Below, piece after piece: positions 42,854 through 51,272 of a DNA stretch of 64,000 nt. Under the pieces are notes generated by a model. The model was not told the DNA's origin and searched no databases. It worked only from the letters and a program-made list of their open reading frames with translations. Made by a program: the position numbers and the translations under genes. The DNA lies in assembly GCF_900091585.1 (NCBI RefSeq), contig NZ_FMHT01000003.1, positions 1,597,501 through 1,661,500 on the forward strand. The letters run 5' to 3'. This DNA is from Micromonospora nigra (GTDB lineage: Bacteria; Actinomycetota; Actinomycetes; Mycobacteriales; Micromonosporaceae). Each line of letters opens with the position of its first letter. The first letter of the stretch is position 1.

Positions 42854-44083
42854 GTGACAACGACCCCGCTCAGCATGCGACCCGCCCGTCCCGAGGAGTA
42901 CGACGACCTCGGCCGGCTGCTCGGCGACCTCTTCCACGGCGGCTTCGACGCCGACTTGCTGGAGATCGAACGCGAGGTGTTCGAGCCGGAGCGCACCCTG
43001 CTGGTGCACGACGACGAACTGGTCGCCAGCGCGACCGCGTTCAGCCGGGAGCTGACCGTGCCCGGCGCGACGGTGCCGGCCGCCCACGTCAGCCTGGTCG
43101 GCGTGGCGCCCACCCACCGGCGCCGGGGCCTGCTGACCGCGCTGATGCGCCGCCAGCTCCGCGAGATCCGCGACGCCGGCCGGGAGCCGGTAGCGCTGCT
43201 GTGGGCCAGCGAGGGGCGGATCTACCCCCGGTTCGGCTACGGCATGGCCGCGCAGCGCCTGCTGGTGGAGTGCGACACCACCGAGCTGCGCCTGCCGTCC
43301 CCGACGCCCGCCGAGGGCCGGCTGCGCCTGGCCGACCCGCCCGCGCGGCAGGCCGAGCTGGCCCGGGTGTACGAGCGGGTACGCCCCGACCGCCCCGGCT
43401 GGTCCACCCGCAGCGAGTCCTGGTGGCGGTACGTGCTGGGCGATCCGGCGTCGCAGCGCGGCGGGGCCACCGAGCGGCGGGTGGTGTTGCACGAGGGCGC
43501 GGACGGCGTCGACGGGTACGGCCTGTTCCGGACGAGGAGCGAGTGGGACCGGTCGGGGCCCCGGGGCGTCACCAACGTCGACGAGGTGGTCGCCGCGACA
43601 CCGCAGGCGTACCTGGCGATCTGGCGGATGCTGCTGTCGATCGACCTCACCCGGCAGCTGCGCTGGCAGCGAGCGGCCGTGGACGAGCCGCTGCTGCGCA
43701 TGGTCAACGAGCCCCGCGCGCTCGGCGGGCACCTGGCGGACGCGCTGTGGGTGCGGCTGGTGGACGTGCCGGCGGCGCTGGCGGCCCGGCGGTACGCGGG
43801 CCAGCTCGACGTGGTGATCGAGGTCACCGACGACCTGCTGCCGGAGAACACCGGCCGGTGGCGGCTGCGAGGTGGTCCCGACGGCGCCGACTGCACGCCC
43901 ACGGACGACCCCGCGGATCTGGCCTGCGACGTCCGGTGCCTCGGAGAGCTGTACCTGGGCGGGGGCGGGCTCGTGGCACTGGCCGCCGCGGACCGGGTAC
44001 GGGAGCTGCGGGCCGGCGCCCTGACGGCCACCGCCGCCGCCATCGGCTGGTACCGCGCCCCCTCGGCCATGGAGGTCTTCTGA
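42854..44083 (+). CDS. Eis-like GNAT-family N-acetyltransferase
   Basis: 409 aa from GTG 42854. The N-terminal GNAT domain has the acetyl-CoA binding segment VSLVGVAPTHRRRGLLTALM (about residues 76-95); a second GNAT-like region and a C-terminal sterol-carrier-like domain (about 300-409) follow, the Eis (enhanced intracellular survival) architecture. Eis proteins acetylate amines, including aminoglycosides, in some actinobacteria. Substrate here unknown. Confidence 0.85.
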   Translation: MTTTPLSMRPARPEEYDDLGRLLGDLFHGGFDADLLEIEREVFEPERTLLVHDDELVASATAFSRELTVPGATVPAAHVSLVGVAPTHRRRGLLTALMRRQLREIRDAGREPVALLWASEGRIYPRFGYGMAAQRLLVECDTTELRLPSPTPAEGRLRLADPPARQAELARVYERVRPDRPGWSTRSESWWRYVLGDPASQRGGATERRVVLHEGADGVDGYGLFRTRSEWDRSGPRGVTNVDEVVAATPQAYLAIWRMLLSIDLTRQLRWQRAAVDEPLLRMVNEPRALGGHLADALWVRLVDVPAALAARRYAGQLDVVIEVTDDLLPENTGRWRLRGGPDGADCTPTDDPADLACDVRCLGELYLGGGGLVALAAADRVRELRAGALTATAAAIGWYRAPSAMEVF

Positions 44084-44164
44084 CCCGGCCCCTGGCCGCC
44101 GGTCCCCGGGTGTTCGGCGGCCACCCGGACCGGGGCGGATCGGAGACGAGGGCGGTAGGGTCGG

Positions 44165-44509
44165 GTGGTGGCGGAGGCGGAGCGGAGACGGCGACGGGCC
44201 CGGCACCCACAGGGCCAACCGGCCCAGGGCCAACCCGCCCAGGGCCGGGTTTCCGGCGAGGGCGGCAGCGCCGTCACCGGCGCGGTGCACGACGGTGTCG
44301 AGCCGCCCCGGGGGCGGCGCGGCGGTGACGAGGGCGAGCGCGGGTTGCGCGGGCTCGTCGGCTCCGGGTCGTCGCAGGTCAGCGTCACCGCGGCGATGCG
44401 TGCCCGGGACGCCGCCCAGCCCTCGGAACAGGATCTCGCCGACGCCGAGGCCCGCGTGGTCGTGGTCCGCCGCAACTGGACCCCCCGCGAGGACCTGCCG
44501 CGCCGCTGA
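44165..44509 (+). CDS. Hypothetical protein with disordered N-terminus
   Basis: 114 aa from GTG 44165. The N-terminus contains a short tandem repeat (QPAQG) and is Arg/Gly-rich. The C-terminal about 50 residues (GLRGLVGSGSSQVSVTAAMRARDAAQPSEQDLA, ...VRRNWTPREDLP) look conserved and helical. Similar small proteins occur in Micromonospora genomes (recollection, unverified). Confidence 0.6.
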   Translation: MVAEAERRRRRARHPQGQPAQGQPAQGRVSGEGGSAVTGAVHDGVEPPRGRRGGDEGERGLRGLVGSGSSQVSVTAAMRARDAAQPSEQDLADAEARVVVVRRNWTPREDLPRR

Positions 44510-44605
44510 CGCGAGGACTCGCCGCGCCGCTGACCGGGGCGACCTCGACGGCGGGGCGACACCGACGGCGGGGCGGGATCCGCCCCGGACCGCCGGCAGC
44601 CGCGA

Positions 44606-45073
44606 TCAGGGCAGCTCGGGAAGCTGCCGGGTGCGCTCGTACTCGGCCATCTGGTCGATCCGGCGGGCGTGCCGGTCGCTGCCGCTGAACGGCGTCGACA
44701 GGAACGCCTCCACGATCGCGGTGGCCTCGTCGAGAGTGTGCTGCCGGCCGCCGACCGCCACCACGTTCGCGTCGTTGTGCTGCCGGCCCAGTTGCGCGGT
44801 CTCGACACTCCACGCCAGTGCCGCCCGAACCCCGGCGACCTTGTTCGCGGCGATCTGCTCGCCGTTGCCGGAACCACCGATGACCACTCCCAGGCTGCCG
44901 GGATCGGCCACCACCCGGCTGCCGGTGTGCAGGCAGAACGCCGGGTAGTCGTCGTCGGGGTCGTACGCCTTCGGGCCGACGTCGACCACGTCGTAGCCCT
45001 GCGTGGCCAGGTGGTTGGCCAGGTGCACCTTCAACTCGTAACCGGCGTGGTCGGAACCCAGGTAGACACGCAT
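44606..45073 (-). CDS. rpiB: Ribose-5-phosphate isomerase B
   Basis: 155 aa. RpiB/LacAB fold with SDHAGYELK (phosphate-binding Asp-His), GVVIGGSGNGEQIAANK and HTGSRVVADP-type segments. It interconverts ribose 5-phosphate and ribulose 5-phosphate in the pentose phosphate pathway. The active-site Cys of E. coli RpiB is Ser here (GGSGNG), as in mycobacterial RpiB. Its location near an Rv2466c-like gene and pepN mirrors M. tuberculosis. Confidence 0.93.
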   Translation of the reverse strand: MRVYLGSDHAGYELKVHLANHLATQGYDVVDVGPKAYDPDDDYPAFCLHTGSRVVADPGSLGVVIGGSGNGEQIAANKVAGVRAALAWSVETAQLGRQHNDANVVAVGGRQHTLDEATAIVEAFLSTPFSGSDRHARRIDQMAEYERTRQLPELP

Positions 45074-45140
45074 ACCGGGCAGTCTGTCAGGCCGCCTCCG
45101 GGGGACGCCGCGCGGGCGGCGCCCCCACCGGCGGGTGGCC

Positions 45141-46340
45141 TCAGGCCGGCAGTTCGGCCACGACCAGGCCGCCGCGCGCCTTCGGGGTGAACCAGGTGCT
45201 CTTGCGCGGCATCTTCTCCCGCGCCAGGTTGACCGCGACGAAGTCGTCCACGGTCACCGGGGCCACCAGGACCGCCAGCTCGGCCCGGCCGGCGTCGACC
45301 TCGCCGACCAGCCAGCTCGCCGGGTAGTCGCCGCCGACGTAGGTGATCCGCTTGTCGCCGGGATCGAGGCCCAGCGCGTCGCGCAGCAGCAGCCGCTCGA
45401 CCAGGGCGTGGTCGAGGTTGTCCAGCCGCCCCTGGCCCACCTGCGGCAGCGTCACCGCGTAGCCCTGACCCGCCAGGTAGAGGTGGACGGTGCCGCCGGC
45501 CGCCGGCACCTCGACCGGGCCGGCGGCCGGGCTGACCTGCGCGCCCGTGGCGCGCAGCCGGTCGAGCAGCTCCTCGGGTGTGGTGGTCAGCTCCGACACC
45601 AGCCGGTTGTAGGGCTGGATGGCGACGGACTCCGGTGTGGTGACCACCGCCAGGAAACGCGACAGGCCGCCGGTCTGCGCGGCCAGGCTGCGGTGGTTGC
45701 CGTCGGCGACCACCAGCTCGCCGCCCCCGGCGAGGGCGGTCAGCTCGTCCTGTTGGGGGCCGGGACCGAGCAGCCAGATGGCGTGGGTACGCCCCGCCTG
45801 GTCGGTGTCCGTCGCCGCCGGCACGCCCGCCGCGTCGGTCGCCGCCGCGAGCGCGGCGTGCAGCTCGTCACCCCGCCCGGTCTGGAGCAGGAGTACGGGC
45901 GAGAGCAGGTGCCCCAGCGACTCGGCCAGGGCGACCCGCTCGCGCACCTTGGCGATGAAGACGTCCTCGTTGCGGATGACCAGGCCGGGTTCGTCGGCGC
46001 GGGTGGAGATCTGGTCGGTGTCGACCATGGCGAACAGCCCGTAGGCCGCGGGCTCACCCGGGGCGGTGATCCGGTAGAGCACCACCACCCCCTCCGCCGG
46101 GGTGTAGCTGCCGTCGGCCTTGGCCTCGGCCAGCCGGGCCGCCGCGTCGGGCAGCGCGTCGAGGAAGGACCTGCCCAGGCTCTCCGGCGCCCGGTGCGGC
46201 ATCTCGATGCCGAGGGCACTGTGCGGATTCGCGTCGATGATCGCGGTGATCTCCGCGTCGTCGGCGAACTCGTCATAGTTCTGCGCGCCGGTGCCGCCAG
46301 TGGTGATCCAGGCCCGGGCGATCGGATGCACGACCGTCAT
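45141..46340 (-). CDS. DUF1015 family protein
   Basis: 399 aa from ATG 46340. The conserved features of DUF1015 are present: N-terminal MTVVHPIARAWITTGGTGAQNYDEFADD, a central acidic domain with ISTRADEPGLVIRNEDV, and ELVVADGNHRSLAA near residue 210. Cytoplasmic; function unknown in this family. Confidence 0.85.
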   Translation of the reverse strand: MTVVHPIARAWITTGGTGAQNYDEFADDAEITAIIDANPHSALGIEMPHRAPESLGRSFLDALPDAAARLAEAKADGSYTPAEGVVVLYRITAPGEPAAYGLFAMVDTDQISTRADEPGLVIRNEDVFIAKVRERVALAESLGHLLSPVLLLQTGRGDELHAALAAATDAAGVPAATDTDQAGRTHAIWLLGPGPQQDELTALAGGGELVVADGNHRSLAAQTGGLSRFLAVVTTPESVAIQPYNRLVSELTTTPEELLDRLRATGAQVSPAAGPVEVPAAGGTVHLYLAGQGYAVTLPQVGQGRLDNLDHALVERLLLRDALGLDPGDKRITYVGGDYPASWLVGEVDAGRAELAVLVAPVTVDDFVAVNLAREKMPRKSTWFTPKARGGLVVAELPA

Positions 46341-46418
46341 GACCGGTGACGCTACCGGCGGCCGGGGCGGCGGCGGCGCGGGACCCGGGTCGAGTCCACC
46401 TGGTGACCGTGCCACACG

Positions 46419-46715
46419 TCAGTCGACCGGGTCGGTGGCGCGGCGGTGCCGGCCGGCGGCGGGTGTGCCGGCCGGGCGGCGCGGGCCGGCGGGCGGACGC
46501 GGCGCCGCCGGCCAGCCCGGCCCGGCCCCGGACGGCGGGGTCAGCCGGGAGGTCGGAGCGACCCTCGCGACGCCCACCACCCCGGGGGCGGCTGCCGCCG
46601 GCCGGTGCACCGGCCGGGGCTCGGCCCACGGGGAGTCGCGGGAGGGGCGGCGGGGCGGGGCGGTCGTCCCGCCCCGCGACTGCGGAACGTCACCGGGTGC
46701 GCGGTGCTTCGCCAT
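46419..46715 (-). CDS. Short Pro/Arg-rich hypothetical protein
   Basis: 98 aa. Support comes from an excellent GGAGG 7 nt before ATG 46715 and a plausible N-terminus (MAKHRAPGDVPQSRGG). The rest is low-complexity Pro/Ala/Arg with no predicted fold. It lies between the nitroreductase-like gene and DUF1015. Could be a real small protein or a spurious frame in GC-rich DNA. Confidence 0.4.
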   Translation of the reverse strand: MAKHRAPGDVPQSRGGTTAPPRRPSRDSPWAEPRPVHRPAAAAPGVVGVARVAPTSRLTPPSGAGPGWPAAPRPPAGPRRPAGTPAAGRHRRATDPVD

Positions 46716-46823
46716 CGGAGTGCCTCCACGAACAGCGGGGGTGCGGCCCGGCAGGGCCGCCACGACGGACACCGGGAGAACGAGTCCGCCGGCCCGCCGG
46801 TGACGCGGCGCGTGGGCGGAGCA

Positions 46824-47447
46824 CTAGTCGAAGATGGGTTCCAGATCCCGACTGCGCTTCAGCTCGAAGAACCCCGGGGTGCCGGCGACCAGCAGCACCC
46901 CGTCCCACAGCCGCCCGGCGGCTTCCCCCTTCGGCGCCGGCGTGACCACCGGGCCGAAGAAGGCGACCTGCCGCCCGTCCGGGCCGGGCGCGTGGATGAC
47001 CGGGGTGCCCACGTCCGTGCCGACGGGCTGCATGCCGGCGGAGTGGCTGGCCCGCAGCGCCTCGTCGTACGTCGCGTCGTCGGCCGCTGCGGCCAGCGCC
47101 GGATCGAGCCCCGCTTCGGTCAGCGCGGCGGTGTACAACTCCGGGCCCACCTGCTCCTTGCCGAGGTGGATCCGGGTGCCGAGGGTGGTGTAGAGGCGGC
47201 GTACCGCGTCCGCACCGTGCCGTTGCCGCACCGCCACGCAGACCCGCACCGGGCCCCACCCCGTCCGCATCAGCTCCTGGTAGTGCTCCGGCAGGTCCCG
47301 CCCCTCGTTGAGCACCGAGAGGCTCATCACGTGGAACCGGACCTCCAGGTCACGGACCTGCTCCACCTCCAGCAGCCAGCGCGAGGTGATCCACGCCCAC
47401 GGGCAGATCGGGTCGAACCACATGTCCACGACGGTGCGCTCACTCAC
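46824..47447 (-). CDS. DsbA-fold, mycothiol-dependent nitroreductase-like protein (Rv2466c family)
   Basis: 207 aa with a thioredoxin/DsbA fold. The active-site motif near residue 15 is DPICPWAWITSRW, CPWA instead of the CPWC of Rv2466c; only the first, resolving-type Cys is kept. FHVMSLSVLNE, cis-Pro loop GTPVIH and a helical insertion match the family, which uses mycothiol. Divergent from pepN. The missing second Cys suggests monothiol chemistry. Confidence 0.82.
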   Translation of the reverse strand: MSERTVVDMWFDPICPWAWITSRWLLEVEQVRDLEVRFHVMSLSVLNEGRDLPEHYQELMRTGWGPVRVCVAVRQRHGADAVRRLYTTLGTRIHLGKEQVGPELYTAALTEAGLDPALAAAADDATYDEALRASHSAGMQPVGTDVGTPVIHAPGPDGRQVAFFGPVVTPAPKGEAAGRLWDGVLLVAGTPGFFELKRSRDLEPIFD

Positions 47448-47655
47448 GGTGACGTCCCTTCACGACGAGGTCGGGCCGGTGTCCGGCGTCCTCTGCGATC
47501 TTCACCCCACAGGGCATCGATCGACTCGGGAATGAGACCGTGACCTCGGCCACCGCTGGAACCCAGCGCGTGGAAGACTCGTTCCAGCCGGTCGCCACGA
47601 GCGGTCGGTGAAGGGCGCCGCCGTGGCGTACGGCGAGAGTGGGATGGAGACGAAC

Positions 47656-50214
47656 GTGCCGGGAGTGCGCAATCTGACGCAGGTCGAGGCGACCGAGCGG
47701 GCCCGCCTGCTCGACGTGACCGCATACGACATCAGCCTGGACCTGTCCAGCGCCGTGCAGGCGGCGGCGGGCCGCACCTTCCGCTCGACCACCGAGGTGC
47801 GCTTCACCTGCGCCGAGCCCGGCGTCGGCACCTTCGTCGAGGTGGCGGCGGAGCAGGTGCACTCGGCGACGCTGAACGGCACGCCGGTGGACCTGGGCGA
47901 CTGGTCGGCCGAGAAGGGGCTCACCCTGACCGGGCTGGCCCGGGAGAACGTCCTGGTGGTCGAGGCGGAGTTCGCGTACTCGAACTCGGGGCAGGGCCTG
48001 CACCGCACGGTCGACCCGGTCGACGGCGAGACCTACCTGTACAGCCAGTTCGAGACGGCTGACGCGCAACGGGTGTTCGCGTGCTTCGACCAGCCCGACC
48101 TGAAGAGCGTCTACACGTGGCACGCCACCGTGCCGGCCCACTGGCGGGTGGTGTCGAACATGCCGGTGGAGCGCGAGGACACCGCCGGCGTCGGGGTGAA
48201 GACCGTCCACTTCGTGCAGTCGGCGCGGATGAGCACCTACATCACGGCGCTGTGCGCCGGGCCGTACCACGAGGTGCGCGACAGCCACGACGGCATCGAC
48301 CTGGGAGTGTTCTGCCGGGCCTCGATGGCTCCGCACCTGGACGCCGACGACCTGTTCCTCATCACCAAGCAGGGCTTCGACTTCTTCCACGACAAGTTCG
48401 GCGTGCGGTACCCGCTGCCCAAGTACGACCAGCTCTGGGTGCCCGACTTCAACGCCGGGGCGATGGAGAACTTCGGCTGCGTCACCCACGCCGAGTCGCA
48501 CTACCTGTTCCGCTCGCAGGTCACCGACTTCGAGTACGAGCAGCGCGCCAACACGATCCTGCACGAGATGGCCCACATGTGGTTCGGTGACCTGGTCACC
48601 ATGCGCTGGTGGAACGACCTGTGGCTCAACGAGTCGTTCGCCGAGTGGGCCAGCCACTGGTGCAACACCCACGCCACCCGGTTCACCGAGGCCTGGACGA
48701 CGTTCCTGTCGATCCGGAAGAACTGGGGCTACCGGCAGGACCAGCTCTCCTCCACCCACCCGGTGTACTGCGAGATGCCCGACCTGGAGGCCGTCGAGGT
48801 CAACTTCGACGGCATCACGTACGCCAAGGGCGCGAGCGTGCTCAAGCAGCTCGTGGCGTACGTGGGCGAGGAGCCGTTCGTGGCGGGCCTGCGGGCGTAC
48901 TTCGGCAAGCACGCCTGGGGCAACGCCACCTTCGACGACCTGCTGTCGGAACTGGAGACGGCCTCCGGTCGGGAGCTGCGCAAGTTCGCCGCGCAGTGGC
49001 TGGAGACGGCCCAGGTGAACACGCTGCGGCCGGAGGTCACCATCGACGCCGACGGGGCCTACGGGCGGGTGCTGGTGCGCCAGGAGGCCCCCGCCGGCCA
49101 CCCGACGCTGCGCACCCACCGCATCGGCGTGGGCCTGTACGACCTGACCGACGGCCGGCTGCTGCGCCGCGAACGGTACGAGGTCGACGTGACCGGTGAG
49201 GTGACCGAGCTGACCGAGCTGGCCGGGGTGCGGGCCGCCGACGTGCTGCTGCTCAACGACGACGACCTCACCTACGCCAAACTGCGCCTGGACGAGCGCT
49301 CCCTGGCCACCGTGATGCGGCACATCGCCGGTTTCGACTCGTCGCTGGCCCGCGCGCTGTGCTGGACGGCCGCCTGGGACATGACCCGCGACGCCGAGTT
49401 GGCCGCCCGCGACTACGTGGCGCTGGTGTTGGCCGGGCTGCCCGCCGAGACCGACATCAACCTGGTCACGGCGACCGTGCGGCAGGCCACCACGGCGCTC
49501 AACGTCTACGCCGACCCGGCGTGGGCGCCGACGGGCTGGGCCGAGCTGGCCCGCACCGCGAAGGCGGCGTACGCCGCCGCGGAGCCGGGCAGCGGCTTCC
49601 AGCTCGCCTGGGTCCGGGCGTACGCGTCGGCGGCCCGCTCCGCCGAGGACCTGGCGGTGCTGCGCGGCTGGCTCGACGGCACCGGTGTGCCCGAGGGGCT
49701 GACCGTCGACACCGAGCTGCGCTGGACGCTGCTCGGTGCGCTGGTGGCGAACGGCGCCGCGGGTCCTGACGAGATCGAGGCGGAGCTGGCCGCCGACCGG
49801 ACGGCCAGCGGCGAGCGGGAGGCGGCCTACGCCCACGCGCTCGTGCCGACGGCGGAGAACAAGGCTGCCGTGTGGGCGCAGCTCACCGGGCCGGAGTCGC
49901 TGCCGAACTGGCGCAACCGGGCACTGTTGCAGGGTTTCAGCCACCCGTCGCAGGTCGAGCTGGTCGCCCCGTACCGGGAGCGGTTCTTCGAGGCGGTGGG
50001 GCAGGTGTGGGCCAGCCGGGACAGCGAGCCGGCGCAGGAGTTCGCGCAGCTCGGCTACCCGGTGTACCTGGTCTCCGAGGAGACCGTGTCCGCCACCGAC
50101 GCCTGGCTCGCGCAGGACGGCCACCCCGCGCCGCTGCGCCGGCTGGTGGCGGAGGGGCGCGACGGCGTGGTCCGCGCCCTCGCCGCCCGCGCGAAGGACG
50201 CGCAGAGCGCCTGA
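47656..50214 (+). CDS. pepN: Aminopeptidase N (M1 family zinc metallopeptidase)
   Basis: About 852 aa. GTG 47656 is preferred because GGAG lies 6 nt upstream; ATG 47644 is possible. Motifs: substrate-binding GAMEN in FNAGAMENFG (about residue 272) and zinc-binding HEMAHMWFGD plus the downstream NESFAEW glutamate. A C-terminal ERAP1-like helical domain is present. It removes N-terminal residues from peptides generated by proteases such as Clp. Confidence 0.95.
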   Translation: MPGVRNLTQVEATERARLLDVTAYDISLDLSSAVQAAAGRTFRSTTEVRFTCAEPGVGTFVEVAAEQVHSATLNGTPVDLGDWSAEKGLTLTGLARENVLVVEAEFAYSNSGQGLHRTVDPVDGETYLYSQFETADAQRVFACFDQPDLKSVYTWHATVPAHWRVVSNMPVEREDTAGVGVKTVHFVQSARMSTYITALCAGPYHEVRDSHDGIDLGVFCRASMAPHLDADDLFLITKQGFDFFHDKFGVRYPLPKYDQLWVPDFNAGAMENFGCVTHAESHYLFRSQVTDFEYEQRANTILHEMAHMWFGDLVTMRWWNDLWLNESFAEWASHWCNTHATRFTEAWTTFLSIRKNWGYRQDQLSSTHPVYCEMPDLEAVEVNFDGITYAKGASVLKQLVAYVGEEPFVAGLRAYFGKHAWGNATFDDLLSELETASGRELRKFAAQWLETAQVNTLRPEVTIDADGAYGRVLVRQEAPAGHPTLRTHRIGVGLYDLTDGRLLRRERYEVDVTGEVTELTELAGVRAADVLLLNDDDLTYAKLRLDERSLATVMRHIAGFDSSLARALCWTAAWDMTRDAELAARDYVALVLAGLPAETDINLVTATVRQATTALNVYADPAWAPTGWAELARTAKAAYAAAEPGSGFQLAWVRAYASAARSAEDLAVLRGWLDGTGVPEGLTVDTELRWTLLGALVANGAAGPDEIEAELAADRTASGEREAAYAHALVPTAENKAAVWAQLTGPESLPNWRNRALLQGFSHPSQVELVAPYRERFFEAVGQVWASRDSEPAQEFAQLGYPVYLVSEETVSATDAWLAQDGHPAPLRRLVAEGRDGVVRALAARAKDAQSA

Positions 50215-50514
50215 CCCTCCTGCACCGGCACGCCGGGCGGTCGTCGTCGACGGTCTCGGCCGGCTCGCCGGTGCGTCGGGGGGGCCGTCCGCTCGGAACG
50301 GACACGCGGTCCGGGGGCCGGTGGGGCACCGGCCCCCGTCGGCCCTCGTCGGCCCCCGGGCAGGTGATCCGGCGTGGGCACCGGCCCCCGTCGGCGCCGG
50401 GCAGGTGATCCCGGACGACGCCGGCGACCTGGGGCCCGCCGGCCCACCGCACCCGACAGCAGCGAAGCCCGGCCCGCGGGATCAGCGCGGGCCGGGCTTC
50501 GTCGTCGGGGTGGG
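50215..50514. other. Intergenic repeats and terminator
   Basis: Two partial tandem copies: GGGCACCGGCCCCCGTCGGC at 50324-50343 and 50376-50395, each followed by CCGGGCAGGTGATCC (50356-50370, 50397-50411). A terminator stem of 14 bp (50464-50477 with 50487-50500, 9-nt loop) sits between the convergent pepN and DUF5130 genes. No gene is apparent. Confidence 0.6.
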
Positions 50515-50928
50515 TCAGGGACGACCGGCGTGGCTGGCGAGCTGGTCGAGGCCCTGGATGATGCCGCCGGCCAGGTCGCCGCCGCCGAACGACGCGACCA
50601 TGGACAGCGCGGCCAGCTTGGCGTACGTGTCGGGGATGCGCTTGCGCGCCTGCCGGCCCGTGACGATCTCCAGCTTGCGCTGGTTCGGCGACACGGCGAT
50701 CAACACCGACCGGTCCGGCTCGGCGAGCTGGCGGTGCAGCCGCTGCGCGTGCTCGCGGATCGGCTCGTCGAGGCGACCGACGAAGACCGAGAAGACCAGG
50801 CCGGTGCCGTTGTCGGCCAGGCGCAGCGCCTCGTCGATGCGCAGCAGCTGACGGGTCGAGAACGGCCCGTCGAGCACCTCGGGCGGGGTGCCCGTCCCGG
50901 TCTCGGGCTGCTTCTCACCAACGGTCAC
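50515..50928 (-). CDS. DUF5130/TPM-like protein
   Basis: 137 aa from GTG 50928. Pattern LRIDEALRLADNGTGLVFSVFVG, LIAVSPNQRKLEIVTG and MVASFGGGDLAGGI resembles the DUF5130 (TPM-fold-like) proteins of actinobacteria. Overlaps the membrane protein upstream by 14 nt. Function unknown. Confidence 0.8.
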   Translation of the reverse strand: MTVGEKQPETGTGTPPEVLDGPFSTRQLLRIDEALRLADNGTGLVFSVFVGRLDEPIREHAQRLHRQLAEPDRSVLIAVSPNQRKLEIVTGRQARKRIPDTYAKLAALSMVASFGGGDLAGGIIQGLDQLASHAGRP

Positions 50929-51217
50929 TTGCGCCTCCGGTTCCGCCGGCCGGCGGCTCGACGCCGGCCTGCTCCTGCTTGCGGCTGGTCAGCGCCGGCG
51001 CCTGGGCACCCGCCGCCAGCGCGGTGCCGGCCGAGTCGGCCAGCTGCTCCGGGCGGCCGAGGAACCACACCGGCGTGAAGTCGAAGGGGCGGCCCGGCCG
51101 GTACCGTTTGGCACCGCCACCGCTGCCGCCACCACCCACGTAGGCCAGGCCGGCGACCACCAGAATCACGGCCGCCGGGATGCCGACGAAGACCACCAAC
51201 GTCTCGGTTACAGACAA
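50915..51217 (-). CDS. Single-pass membrane protein
   Basis: About 100 aa, read from TTG 51217 (TTG 51223 possible). One transmembrane helix (TLVVFVGIPAAVILVVAGLAYVGGG, split between two hydrophobic halves) near residues 5-28, then a Gly/Lys-rich linker and FTPVWFLGRPEQLADSAG. Paired with DUF5130 in overlapping genes, as in other actinobacteria. Confidence 0.7.
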   Translation of the reverse strand: MSVTETLVVFVGIPAAVILVVAGLAYVGGGGSGGGAKRYRPGRPFDFTPVWFLGRPEQLADSAGTALAAGAQAPALTSRKQEQAGVEPPAGGTGGASDRW

Positions 51218-51272
51218 TCCCAACGCCCCCAGGCGGAAGAAGAGATGTTGATTGGTTGGGCCGGGTGGACGG

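Noticed and set aside
47440..50124. About 890-codon frame antisense to pepN
   Set aside because: Complement of a clear aminopeptidase gene; His/Arg/Gln/Val-rich shadow.
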